From Tetraselmis striata (lineage: Eukaryota > Chlorophyta > Chlorodendrophyceae > Chlorodendrales > Chlorodendraceae), in assembly GCA_006384855.1 (NCBI GenBank), contig VCJN01002997.1, positions 62,001 through 126,000 on the forward strand: a stretch of 64,000 nucleotides of DNA. The letters are read 5' to 3'. The notes beneath the pieces were generated by a model. The model ran no database searches. It worked only from the letters and a program-made list of their open reading frames with translations, and was not told where the DNA came from. This document shows positions 12,082 to 24,410 of the stretch, in pieces; the stretch's first letter is position 1, and each line of letters begins with the position of its first letter. The translations under genes and the position numbers were made by a program.

Positions 12082-12980
12082 AATCAATGATTACATGAGA
12101 TAGACGCAACATTCAAGAAATCCACACAGAAATCCAGAAGGAAATCCAGCATGAAATCCAGAATGAATCCATCAATCGCTTTCGAGTAAAGATCAGGTAA
12201 TCCTTACGGGGTACCGGTACCATCGGCCTGGCACCCGTGTCACTTGCATGACTGAGTACTGGTATCCATGTACAACATCTGCCTTTTTCAGAGCAGACCT
12301 GGCCTGCCAGGTAGAGGAAGCAGTAGTCGCTGTGTCGGAATAAAGTGCCGCAACCACCAGAGGTTGCTCCTTCCTGAGATGATGCAGGTAATCGTTACTG
12401 GTACCGGTACCCGGGTATCATTTACCGTCGACTCCATCGACCGTCCCGCCTCGTGCTGCTACTGCGGGATGCGCGGGCCGAGCGAGCTATGTACCTTTTA
12501 ACCCCCGTGTACCTGTACTTTCTGCGGTGGATTTGTTTGAAATGGCCTCTTATTTGGATTCACACCAGCAGTATACATGCTGACGTCTAGGTCGCTAGTC
12601 CTATATATCACCTGTGGTCGACGTAAAACCCGACTACATTCACGTACCTGTATCTGCCCTGGTATCCGTACGCGGTCGCGGTCCCCAAGCAGGAGAGGCG
12701 TGACCGATCTTCGCTGCTCCGCAGGCGTCACGCTGTCGACGTCAGCACTACAAGCGCGCGCGCGATCGCCCGCGGGGCAGCGCAACGAAAGCTGCGCGCG
12801 CTGCAACATTTCCGCAACACTTGACTCAAACTCAGTAGAACCCCAGTGCTCGGCCACCACGCTGCCATCGACCCCCCCCTCCCCCACCCCAGGTATCCAC
12901 AACCTCCCTGTGCATCAGGTCCTCCACATCCTACTGGTGGTGCGCAAGGCGACCCTCTATCCAGCGGCGGGCCCTTAACT
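12082..12980. other. Intergenic stretch with short tandem repeats
   Basis: 12110-12175 has five or six imperfect copies of a 12-14 base unit around GAAATCCAG. About 12195-12240 and 12390-12420 share a GGTAATC-TTAC-GGTACCGGTACC block. No gene was recognised. The 5' end of the molybdenum cofactor sulfurase gene may lie in the right part. Confidence 0.4.
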
Positions 12981-13169
12981 ATGGCGGCGAGTGTGTCGGG
13001 GTCGTGGACGCGCTGCTGCGACGTGGCACAGCCGCTGCTGCCCTTCGCTCTGGCGGCCTTCTGCGCCGCGTTCGCCGCCGTCGTCCGGCTGGTTGCCAAC
13101 GCCCTCGACCACCTCGCCATCACACTGGAGCGCGCTGTGGCGGCCGCACGTTCGGGTGCGGCGGCCTAA
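12981..13169 (+). CDS. Possible small hydrophobic protein (62 residues)
   Basis: A complete frame from ATG 12981 to TAA 13167 encodes 62 residues with one hydrophobic stretch of about 25 (around PLLPFALAAFCAAFAAVV), which could be a membrane segment, followed by an amphipathic, Arg-containing tail. I do not recognise it. It lies about 150 bases before the first recognisable sulfurase exon and could be part of an alternative 5' exon of that gene or a chance frame in GC-rich DNA. No splice signals support either view. Confidence 0.25.
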   Translation: MAASVSGSWTRCCDVAQPLLPFALAAFCAAFAAVVRLVANALDHLAITLERAVAAARSGAAA

Positions 13170-13323
13170 CAGCGGCCCTTGAACATATTGAATCTGCCCT
13201 ACTTGGATAGAAGAACCCTCTGATCCTTAAGACACCCACTCAGAGCTCAATCGCGGTGCAGCGACATCCTCGGTACAGTGCTCACCACTTTGTCGCCCCA
13301 GTGCAGCGGACCCCAAGGCGTCG

Positions 13324-16300
13324 GTGTCGTCCGCAAAGAAGGCATCTAGCTCGCTGCAGCGTGGCTTGGCGCCGGCTGCCTCAGCCAAACCTGCGGCCGG
13401 GGGCAGGGAGTCGGCTGAGGCGGACGAGACGGGGCGCGAGCTGTCGGCTTTCTTGAATGTCGCGGGGGCGGACTATGGCTACGGGGGGCGGCTGGACGAC
13501 CTGCGGCGCACGCAGTTCACTCGCCTGCGCGGTGAGCTAGTCCCCCCCCCCCCCCCCGCGACGCCTGGTCGTGCTCTTGCGTAGGCAGTGCGATGACCCG
13601 GCCGGTGGGCTGGTCGCCGTCGGGACGCTGACGCAGGCACGGTGTACCTGGACCACGCGGGCGCGGCGCTGTACTCAGAGCAGCAGGTCCGCGACACGAC
13701 GGCGGAGCTGACGGCCACGCTGCTGAGCAACCCGCACAGGTGGGCAGGCGCGCAGCACGCGCGCGCAACAGCCATCGACTCCCCCCTGCAGCGCCACTAG
13801 CCCACGTGCCGACAATCTGCAACCCCCGTCACTCACCCCCATCGCATCGCCCCACCCCTTTGGCGCACAGTCAGCACGAGCGGCTATTGGGCGGCGAGGG
13901 GCTGGATGTCTGGGCGCGCGAGGCGACACTGCACATGTGCGCCGCGCAGCCAGGGGAGTACGAGTGTGTGCTGACCTCGGGCGCGACGGCGGGTCTGCGC
14001 CTGCTGGCGGAGGCGTTCCCATGGGCGCGCGGCAGCCGCTTCTGGTACACGCAGGTATGGCCGCGCGGCGATGCGTGACGTGCTGCTGCCTCACATCGTA
14101 CCAAGCTGAGCCTTGACCCTGCTTGTCAGCCTCAGTGTCGAAGGCGGTAGCAGTGGATGGCAGCCCTATGAGGTGTATAGCCGATGGCGAATCCTCGCGT
14201 GTGTTTGCTGATGCGAATGCGGATGCTGATTGTTATTGATTCTGTTATAAATGTTGGTGTTGGTACTGGCACTTATGCCAATGTCTGCGCTGATGGTCAT
14301 GCCAGCAACAGTGGCGATGCCAACATTAATGCTACTGAGCATGCAGATGCCCATGCCCATGCTGGCACCAGCGGTGATGCGGGTGCAACTACATATTGGC
14401 GCTAATGCCAGCTGGTAGAGGAAAGGACAAAGGCGGGGGCGGGGCGGGGGTGGAAGCGGGGGGGGGGGGGGGGGGGGGGATTCCGTGACTGTTGGCGCCC
14501 ACACGTCCTCTGACCTCTCGTCTTTCCTCCCGCCATTTGCTGCAGGACAACCATAACAGCGTGTTGGGCATCCGCGAGGAGGCGGCCGCCCGGGGCGCCA
14601 CTGCCAACGCCGTTGACGTCAGCCGCGACGCAAGCGGCCTCTGGGCCGCTGCACCCCGTGGGCAGGCCATCACCCGGCGCGGCAGCGCTGATGCGGGCTG
14701 TGCTGACATCGGGCACTGCCATAGCGGCAGCGAGGCGCCCGCGTGCCTGTTTGCCTTCCCGCAGGAGAGCAACTTTTCGGGGGTGAAGTACAACCTGGAC
14801 GTCATCCGCCAGGTGCGCAGCCTCCGTTTCCAGATCCGTAAACCCTGACAGCCGCACATCCAATGGCACAGACGTCCACTGTACAGAGGCGGCTGCTACC
14901 CGATACTGGCAGTGACTGACCCCCCTCCCATTCTCTCCACTCTTGTGGCGTGGCAGCTGGGGAAAGGGCGCGGCTTTGCTGACGACGCAGACGGCGCCAC
15001 GCGCTGGTTTACCCTTCTGGATGCGGCCAAGGGCGCCGCCACCTGCCCGCCCGACCTCTCGGCCGTGCAGCCCGACTTTGTCGTCCTCTCCTTCTACAAG
15101 ATTTTCGGCTTCCCCACCGGTCAGCCCCCCCCCCCCCCCCCCCCTTTCACGACCCATACACAGTCAATCCGAAGCGGGCCTGATGGACTTTTGTCCACTC
15201 ATCTATATACACCCATATTCTAACCCTCACATTGGGCTTGCATGCAACCAGTCGGGGCATTCTCTGCCGTTCTGCTATCGCTTGTCTGGAGCTGGACACT
15301 GGCAGCTATAGGGCAGGTTCTATTCGCAGTGTTCACGTTTCCGCGCCGGCACCCGTCGTGTACCCGTCGCCATGTCACTGGCAGCCGTTCAGCTGTGCCT
15401 CAGCTTCAAGTGGCAGAGCGCCTTTTGATCGCGGAGCACTTACTCCCATACAATCATCGCCATCAGTACCCGCGAGAGCCTGGGTGGCCTCCTCTCCCGG
15501 GCAATCATTACAAATCACAATTATCACAAACATGAATGTCAGCATTCCAGTGCAATCATTCGCAACATTTCGAATTAGTCCGAGACAATAGGCAGTATCC
15601 GCAACCGCTGTGTGTTTAGCTATGTGCAACGATTGCAGTCCCAGACTTACGGCGTTTTGATGTTTGTTTGCCACCTGGCCGCGCAGGCCTGGGTGCACTG
15701 CTGATCCGCAAGGCGGCGGCGCCGGTGCTGGCGCGGCGGTACTTTGGGGGCGGCACGGTGGAGGCGGCGGCGGCGGACGCGGACGTCCTGCGGCGCCGCG
15801 CGGGTCCCGCGGGCCTGGAGGACGGCACACCCAACTTCCTGGCGCTCCCCGCGCTGCGCCACGGGCTGCGCATGCTGGAGGGCCTGGGCGGCTTCCCCGC
15901 CGTGGCCGCCCATGCGGGCAGCCTGGCGACCCACTTGGCGGCGTGGCTGCGGGGCCTGCGGCACCCGGGTACTGGCTCGCCGGCCGCGGTGCTGTACGGC
16001 TGGGAGGATGCGGCGCGAGGGAGCGGGGATCGCGGCGGCTGGGTGACGGGGCAGGGCCCCACGGTGGCGTTCAACCTGCTGCGCGCCGACGGCAGCTACG
16101 TCGGAAGCCGCGAGGTGGAGAAGCTGGCGGCGCTGCACGGCATCCAGATGCGCGCCGGCTGCTTCTGCAACCCGGGTACTAGCCCCCCCCCCCCCCCCCC
16201 CCCCCCTACCCCTTGCGACGTCACTCGCAGCCAAGTTTCGTCCTCTCCTCCGCCCCTGCAGCAGCCACGCGCGCAAGCCTGGCCTCCGGGCCTGGCCTGG

Positions 16301-19277
16301 GCTCCGCCCCAGCACTCGCGCCCTCTCTGTTGCGTTCGTTTATGTGGACATAGAGAGCAGTCCCAGTCCACGCAGAGGTCGGAGGAACTCTTGTTTATGG
16401 CGCAATGGTCAGCTAAGTACCCCGGGTGTGTACTTTTTGGCCCGCTCCTTACGACACGTACATGTAGACTTTTGTGGCCCAATGAGCGTGCATCCCCCGG
16501 TTAAACCGACCTCTGGGCTGTGAGCTACGGGGTACGGCGACTTTCTCTGCCATGGAACTGTTCCATAGCCACAGCGGCCCTGCTCCGGCACAGCCTGTGC
16601 TGCAACACCCCTCCCGGCAAACGTCCGTCGCGTCAGCCCTTAATCGGCCCGCTCAGACAATCACGGCCCATCATCCATAGCATCTATCAAGACAACAGTC
16701 ACCACCCACCCATTGGCGTGCAATCAAATTCCTCGGCCGACTCCAGCGAGGTCTTCTCAAGCTGCACGGCCGCTGTATCATGGGCACCCACTGTTGCTTG
16801 CAACATGAGACTGAGGTTTTCGACTCGCCAGGCTGATGAACATAGCTGCCTCCCGTACATTGACATGCCAATTCCCCCCCCCCCCCCCCCCCGCCCCTTC
16901 TCACTCCTCTACCCCCAACGTACAAGCGCACATTGAAGGGACATACCCCGTACCGTATGTTTGAACCAGAGGTGGCAAGCACTCAAATAGTCACCGCCAC
17001 GCTCTGCCTCGCCACTGAGACATGCCCGCTCCTCTCCGCCACCGCAGGCGCCTGCGCGGCCTTCCTGGGGATCAGCGCGGCGCAGGTGGCGGCCCACCAC
17101 GCCGCGGGCCACGTCTGCTGGGACGACAACGACCTCGCGGACGGCCGGCCGCTGGGCGCCGTGCGCGCCTCCTTTGGCTGGAGCTCCTCCTTTGCGGACG
17201 TCGCCGCGCTGCAGCGCGTCATCGCCGCCTACTTCCTCTCGCCACCGGTGGGCGCCCAAGACGCCCAGCAACCTGCGTCGGCCTGTCATCACCACATTAG
17301 AGATCTGCCATTGTCAACCTCGCACAAGAGGGAAAATGACACTTTGTTTCTGGACCTCTAACGCCCAAGAAAAGGTTTCTGGATACATTAGAATCTACGC
17401 ATGATATTCCTTGGAATCTCCTGATGCAATTCACTAGTTCTGCTTCCCGCGAACCCATTGAAATGGTATGGTATTTGTCATCCGACTGCTCCTCATGGGA
17501 GGGGGGGGGGGGGGGGGGGGGGGGGGTGGCCCAACTTGCCGCCTGACTTGATGTCAACTGATTTGAGGCGGTGGGTTGGCGGCTTCGGTACTTCCACAGG
17601 AGAGCCCTTCAGTAGGGAGCATCCCCGAGGCAGCCGCGGGCAACGTGACGCAGGCAGCCTCGGCGCAGAGCGGCGCGCCCCGCCTGGCCTCCATCCACGT
17701 GTACCCCATCAAGTCGTGCGCCGGCATGGCGCCGCCCGCCGCCTGGCCGCTGGGCCCCACCGGCCTGCTGTACGACCGGCACTGGGTGCTGCTCGCGGAG
17801 GACGGCGCCGTGCTGACGCAGAAGCGCGCGCCGCAGATGGCGCGCCTGGCGCCGGCCATCGACCTGCGCGCGCGCATCATGCGGCTGAGCTACCCCGGCA
17901 TGCCGGCGCCGCTCGTGCTCCCCCTTCCAGCGCTGCCGGGTCCGTGCCCACCCCCATGCCTCCCCCGCCCCTGTACCAGCCGCGCACCAGGGCTTCGCCG
18001 GCACGGGCAGCCAAGCGTGGGACAGTCCGGCTTACACCTGATTGGTTCATTTGCGCACGTGTATTTTTGGTAAACGATGTGGTAATAGGACTGATGCGGT
18101 AAAAGGACTCTGCCCTGGCCGCCAGAGGTCAAATATGGATGAAACTATAGCGCAACTACAACGATTTCGAGCCTTAATTTATTCGCGAGTATTTGACACC
18201 CGTTTATGTATATGCACATGCGTGTGTGTTTGCATCATCCCCTACCGGTATAACATGTAAATCTGTGTTATGCGTATATATTACCCGTAAAATACAGTAA
18301 ATATTGTATATGTATGATAATATTACATGCGCTATATTGCCGGTTTATGCGCGATGTATGCGCTATAAATAATACCGGTAGGGGGACAATACGATATTAT
18401 ACAAACGGTGTCTCTCTATGTGCTGTCTGTGTGTCTTCGTAGCGCTGTGTGCATAGCTATGCACGCAGGTTCTCCATTGGCTCGGCGCGGCTTCGTAGAG
18501 CCCCGCGACATGTTTCCTTGGTCAATCGGTCATTGTCTCCCCACCCCGTGCCTGCTGCCAATAGCCAGACTTGTCCCCGGCAGTCGGTGCCCGATGCCCC
18601 ACAGGACCCTAAAAGTATTCGATTGCCCGGCTCGCACTCGCGCCAGTGACCCGCTGCGCCACTGCGCCATGCAGGCGGCGAGAGTTGGGACACGGCGGCG
18701 GAGGCCGGTGCGGGTCAGCGCACGGCAGTGCCCGTGCGGATGTGCACCGCCACGCTGTGCGCGCAGCCGCACGCGGAGGGGGCAGGCCTGGGGAGCGGGG
18801 CGAGCACTGCGGGGGCGGACGCCTCGGCGAGGTGGCTGACGGCCGCTCTGGGCGTGCGATGCCGCCTGGCGCAGGAGCCGCCGGGTGAGGGACGCCGCCC
18901 CGCCCCGCCCCACCCCGCGATGGCATGACAGCCCCGCTGCTTGTCCTGCCCCAAGTGTCATATATGCGTTGATGCCTTGTAGGGCCGTGGAAGGCACTGC
19001 GGCCTTTTGTAGGGAGAACGCAATCATGGCCGGACCGCCGCCTCTGAGTTTATGCAGTAAGTTTGGGGGGGGGGGGGGGGGGGTGGCGGGGGGGGAGAGA
19101 GGGGGAGGAGGGGGGGGGGATGACCTGTGTGGACTGAAGCCGCTGCGAGTTACACCAACCCATTTCATAAGTGACAAGGTCGGCGCAATTTGAATATACG
19201 CAAATTTGGAATACTGGTGTTAATGACAAAACCGTGACTGCGAAGTACTCGTATCGCCCCTCCCCCTAACCAGCTCT

Positions 19278-19311
<34 letters not shown>

Positions 19312-20242
19312 TTCTCCCCGCCGCTGGCGCATTGCATCTAACATCACAACGCACATAGTCTTGATTATCAGGACCCATGCGCTGCACTGGTTAAACCTCT
19401 GTTCTGCGCTCAATGATGAGCGGCGGCCTTCCCAGACACCCCAGAATGTGTCCACATGTGAGCGCCGGCGCAGCTTCAGGCAGCCTCGCTGTGGCCCTTA
19501 GTACTCGTTGCATGTGTGTTATTATCAAAGGGGCAAAGTTTCACATCGCATTATTAGATAGTGCCGAGAGCATTGCGCCGGCGCCTGCGCCGAGAGCCGC
19601 CAAGACATCGTAGTGACAGGAGCATACTATGTAGCCTCTCGGCTGGGCGGGCTCGACTGAGCCCGCATTTTTAAGGCGGGTTGGACACTAACATTCCGCC
19701 CCGCCGTTGCGAGCGCAGACGCGTCGCGCGTGGGCATCGACGGCGCGCGCCTGAGCTACGCCAACGAGGCGCAGATGCTGGCGGTGAGCACCGCCAGCCT
19801 TGACGACCTCAACGGCCGGCTGCCGCGCAGCGCCGGCTCCATCACGGCCGCGCGCTTCCGACCCAACCTCGTCCTCGACGCGCGCGGGCTGCGCCCCTAC
19901 GCGGAGGACGGCTGGCGCCGGCTGCGCCTGGGCAGCGCGGTCCTCGCCAGCGCCGGGCCCTGCCAGCGCTGCGGCATGGTGTGCGTCGACCCCGCCACCG
20001 GCGAGCGCGGCGGCTTGGAGCCGCTGCGCACGCTGGCCGCGTACCGGCGTGCCCCCGGCGGGAAGATCACCTTCGGCGTCCTGCTCAGCCAAGCGCAGTC
20101 GGAGCGACGCGGGCCGGACGCGCCCGAGGACGGCCGGGATGAGGTCGGCGCGGAGGCGCCGGTCGGCTCGGACGCCCACTGGATGCGGCGCCGTTTCCCC
20201 TCGGTGCTCGAGGTCGGCGCGCCGCTGGAGGAGCTCGAGTAG
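13324..20242 (+). CDS. Molybdenum cofactor sulfurase (ABA3/HMCS type)
   Basis: Adds the terminal sulfido ligand to molybdenum cofactor of aldehyde oxidase and xanthine dehydrogenase. Exons: 13324-13531, 13637-13739, 13871-14054, 14546-14812, 14957-15119, 15687-16175, 17048-17247, 17600-17939, 18729-18884 and 19719-20242; all phases close, giving about 877 residues (Arabidopsis ABA3 has 819). The N-terminal NifS-like part shows DYGYGG, VYLDHAGAALYSEQQ, SNPHSQ, TSGATAGLRLLAE, and SFYKIFGFPTG with the PLP lysine (codon 15098-15100); the cysteine loop is AGCFCNPGAC. The C-terminal MOSC part shows HVYPIKSCAG, YDRHWVLL, ARFRPNLVLD and GPCQRCGMVCVDP. Both halves are in one gene, as in plants and animals. 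The true start is upstream or in another exon: no ATG is in frame at 13324. Exon 9 may instead begin at 18675, which is also in phase. Introns carry C or G runs. Confidence 0.9.
14195..14405 (+). repeat. Imperfect GATGCN-type tandem repeat in sulfurase intron 3
   Basis: Roughly 200 bases made largely of hexamer-like variants (GATGCC, AATGCG, GATGCT, CATGCC). A frame through it is open and encodes a low-complexity stretch rich in Asn, Ala, Asp and His, but no splice sites tie it to the gene and the known exons join in phase without it. Confidence 0.5.
18610..18672 (-). repeat. Possible tRNA-derived SINE-like fragment
   Basis: On the minus strand there is a good pol III A-box match (TGGCGCAGCGG), then a weaker B-box-like ATCGAAT about 35 bases further on. 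There is no full cloverleaf, so it is not a tRNA gene. It lies in sulfurase intron 8, just before the proposed acceptors of exon 9. Confidence 0.25.
19271..19311. repeat. CT/GC dinucleotide microsatellite
   Basis: About 14 CT units are followed by about five GC units, in the last long intron of the sulfurase gene. A long G-rich tract (about 19063-19120) lies shortly upstream in the same intron. Confidence 0.9.
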
Positions 20243-23200
20243 GCACACGTGTACACACCCTGTTGCCGGCAGCGACAGCGGCCGCCACGTCCCGTGGCTG
20301 TACCCGTGACATCGTACCCCCTTCCGCTTTCCCGTCGAATGCTTTCAATCACTCAGGGGGTACAAAACAATCTCTGTCCAATAAGTTGGGTACATAGCAA
20401 TATCTTGTCGACGCTCCAATCTCGAGGCCGGCGCAGCTCGAGAAGGCGGCAGGTCACCCAGAGGCCGGGAACAATTCAACAACTTGTTGCAGCAATTGCC
20501 GCCATGCCTCAATTTAACCACATGATCCAGCGCGGGTTGTATGCACAACCGATTCAACCGATTTTGATGGAGGGCGTGCCGTTGCCTCCTTTGCGCGCTT
20601 TTCCTGCTAGCCATTGTCTCAACCTGGAACAGGCAAAGAGATCATTGCATGACAGTGCCTGCTGGGTGCGTGCCATCTCCCCCCCTCCCCCACCCACACA
20701 CACACACACACTTCCGGTTGTCGTCTGGCACGTCGTATATTGTTTAAGGGCATTGCCCCCTGCATGAGGAAACTGCACTATATATCACATGCCATTATTA
20801 TCATAAAGCCGTAGCGGGTAGCATCTATCGGTCGAGCCAACCATGCAGCAACATGCCCCACCTTGTCCGGATGAATGCTCGTAGCGGCACGGTTTCAGGG
20901 CGCCGTGCCGTGAACCGTACAACGGCCATATCAATATGGGCTGGCCCACGCACTGCGGCCCGCGCTACACCGGAGCGTTCAGAACGCGCGCCCAAGAAAC
21001 GCGGGCATGGGCAAGCATGTGCCGGACGAGAGAAACGTGAAGCGACATGCCGCGGCTATTCTCCATGAGAGCATGCGGCCGTTGCGCGGTAGGGATGTGA
21101 GAACCATAACGCACCGCATATAACGGATGTATATGTGCCCCAAGCACGGCGCGCGCGCGTCGCCAGAGCCGTTCCAATGCGCGCCACTGAGGGGCGCATA
21201 TCGGGCAGCATCTTTCGGACGAGCCAACCATGCAGCAACATGCTGCACCTCGTCCGGATGAGTGCTTGTACGCGTTCCGCGGGTCTAGGGCCATTCTGCA
21301 AATAGCTCCGAAACCAGTCTGATAAACCACGGCGTGCGGTTTATCGTAGGCCTCACACAGCGCGCAATGGGGGCGCACATGTGGGTTAGCATCTGCCGGG
21401 CGAGGCAAACACGTTGCATCACGCCGCCGCACTCCGGAGGACCGCTTGGAGCCGTTCCGCGGGGAGGCCGATAAACCGTATTGCGCATGTGCCGATATGT
21501 GCCCGCCAGTATGCACGGCATGGGCTACATCGCATCATACGAAATGCGCGCCGAGGAGACGCGCGGTTGGGAAGCTGCGGACAACTACATCCCCGGCAAT
21601 TGAAAACGCCAGTTTATTTCATCAGAGCCATGCCTGCCCGCAAAGGGCGGCAAACACTAAGACAGATCCTGCAAGGAGAAACCGCACTCTGTCATATTAC
21701 TTCGATGTGTAGCCTCAGTGTGCAACCGGTAGACTGAGGTTGGTGGTCACATTGGTATTCGTTACAGGAAATTATGAACTGGATGACCGCCGCTGCCTCT
21801 ACGTATGCATACACCTTATCTCCATGCCGACGGTCGCCCAGCAACCTTTCAACCGAAAGGGGCAAAAATTCGCGCATTCAGTCAAAGCAACACATCGAAT
21901 CCTATAACCAGTTCCACAGAACCGGCCCCACAGTGCACCAAATTGATCACAAATTGAGCGTACTGTACCATTGCATGTCAAAACACAATAAAATCTAAGG
22001 GTGGGCGGGAGGAAAATCAGAGCGCCGGCAAGCACGACGAGAGAATGAGCAACGAACAGACTGACAGCCGCAGCAATATATGCGGCGGGCGACGGCACGG
22101 AAACCCGGCATGTTCAAGTGCTGGTCTCCAGCTGTACCCCGCACACAGCTACATCCATGGCAATTGAAAACGCTCGGTTGCCGGAGCCGTGCTGATAAAC
22201 TGTCAGACTATTGTGATTGCACAGTGACAGCAGAGACTGCAAAGTTTGGTGGGAAACAAATAGGTGATTACAATGTTTGTGATTCTAGGAATATTGTAGT
22301 TACTATATATAGCTATTGCTGCATCTTAGTTGCTCTCAGCACTCCCAAGTGTTGGAGGCTGATGAATTCTTAGGCGGTATCACGGCACATGTAAGCTGCT
22401 GAGATTCTGCTGCAACAAGGTTGTATCATTGTCCGATTGTGCCTTTGTTGAAGAATTGTCATTAGTATCCTGCTTGACTGTAGCGTAAATGTCTGCAATA
22501 TGTGAAGTAACTTGACGTGAGTAATCAGCGATGCGTCGATTTTTCAGAAAATTTTAAAAGAGCGGGTTCTATATCACTGGCCTACAGTTCCATGAATTGC
22601 ATTGCCAGCGCTTTGAAGTACCCGAGTTTTTTTCCCATTACCAGCAGCGAGTAGCGAGTACCAGTACTCATAGCCTCCCAGCCGTGAGATCGTAATCGGA
22701 CGGCTGTGTAATTAAGGACCGTGGGTTGGCGGGTGGGTGAATTATAGTACTTAGTAGTACATTACAGTAGATAAGCGCTTTAGTCATGCACCTGTAGGCC
22801 CGATCCGCTGCACTACCGGGTACCCGTACGGCAATAAAGCTCACCGCCGAAAAATCGACGCTTCGCTGGATTATGTGTCCGTTCAGGTCCCTCCCTGAAG
22901 GATTACGCCGGTATTTGTTCTGCGTTGACTACAGTGGAATTTGGTATATTCGTACAGAACATGGCTCAGTTACCTCGACACGTGCCCGCCCGCGAAGGCG
23001 CAGAGGGCGGCAGACAGTGAGACAGACACTGCGGGAAGAAACTGCAGTACATCTTAGTCTTTTGCTATAGAGGCGGATCGCTTTATGGGCTCATTCCCGC
23101 ACATATAGGGCCATGATCACTTGGAGAGCAAGCACCTGATTCTGAATATGCGCACTCGCCAATTGCGTGGGTCGATGCCCTCTCTCGGCGCTGCAGTAGG

Positions 23201-24410
23201 ACAACAGAGCTCCTTCCGCCGGAGAGTACATGGGTAATCCTACGCAGCGAGGCACACTACAACCTTGCTCTTTCTAACGACCATCTTACTAGCTGCCAGT
23301 GCCATACCGCAAGATATGTGCGGGTGCCGACTCACATGTAGTAAGAACCTTCACTACATGCCTCAAGTTGGGCCCGCTAGCGACCTACATGACCACTCGC
23401 TTCGATGTTGTATGAATTTGACTTTTCGTGATCGGCAGGGCAGGTTCAGCGTAGCCCCGACCACTTTGGCACCCAATGTAATACAAGCAGTCGCGACCAA
23501 CGATACCTATAGCATGAAGGGCAGGTTGGTATCCACCGTGTTCGTATTACGGCGTCGGCACCCGCATACCAGTAAGAAGGGGCACAGAGCGCCGCCCATT
23601 CCGTTTCATTTGCGCTTGCTTTCCGTGTCCCTTTCCACATTTAACACCCAACGCCCTTCAATGGACGAACTGTCTTTGACTCGGTATCACAGTGTTATTG
23701 GGATGGTCCGAGTCTTCAGCTGCACGCACAAGGACCTACTCCTCCCGCACCATCGTTATCCGGGCGTCCTGACCTTCAGAGGGCTGCATGCTACGCGCGA
23801 ACATTAGTGGACACTATGCGGGGCCGTGCAGCCGGGCCGTGAGACAGCTGGCATGGTTAGCATCAAAGACGGAGGGAAGAAAGTTGTGAGAAATTTCAGT
23901 TTAATTATCCAGGGGTCTGTGCAGCTCTGCCCCATGCGCGAGCTTGCCCCAGTTGTGCGCGCACCCACGTCCCGCGCACGAGCGCCGCTGCCCGCTCAAT
24001 TGGCAGAAGGAACTCCCCGCTGGGGCCGCCATCATGTTAATAGGACAAAGATCCCAAACCTTACTACCCAACTTAGGAGCAGCAGGTGTGTCGGCAGCAG
24101 CGCCGCCTACGCGGGCGGCAGCCACAAGAGCATCTGTGGTGGACAGCGTGGAGACCCCAGGGTGGAGACACCAAGAGGCGGGGGGTGGGCTGTATGCGAC
24201 GTCCGCAAGTCCCCCGCGAGCTCGTCCACAGCCGCCACGGTGTCGGGCAATTATACCTGAAAAGTCGTGAAAAGTAGAGGCTTCTAACATGCCTTAACAG
24301 CAACAGGATTCACCACTTCCTGTTTTCAGGAGGGGGGGGGGGGGGGGGGTCGCTACGCGCTCTCGTGCACTCTTGTGCGTCGTCGAGCCCGTGTGTGTGG
24401 GGCAAACTGA
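20243..24410. other. Gene-poor stretch with degenerate repeats
   Basis: I see no convincing gene. It contains a CA microsatellite (about 20696-20711), the degenerate repeat block at 20813-21600, and short shared blocks: about 21575-21605 with 22138-22170 (around GGCAATTGAAAACGC), and about 21630-21690 with 22985-23045 (around GGGCGGCA-AC-A-AGACAG). 23265-23807 is an open frame of 180 codons with no recognisable domain. 23826-24290 likewise shows nothing recognisable. A G run (24332-24349) lies just beyond the GST gene. Confidence 0.4.
20813..21600. repeat. Degenerate tandem repeat, units about 190-380 bases apart
   Basis: Similar blocks begin near 20813, 21199 and 21381. They share AGCATCT-TCGG-CGAGCCAACC and, in the first two, GCAGCAACATGC and CGTCCGGATGA. 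A second block (around TATGTGCCC followed by GCACGGC and GCGCGCC) recurs near 21130 and 21490. Divergence is high and no coding role is seen. Confidence 0.45.

Noticed and set aside
18600-18680. tRNA gene
   Set aside because: A-box is good but the B-box is weak and no acceptor stem or anticodon arm forms.
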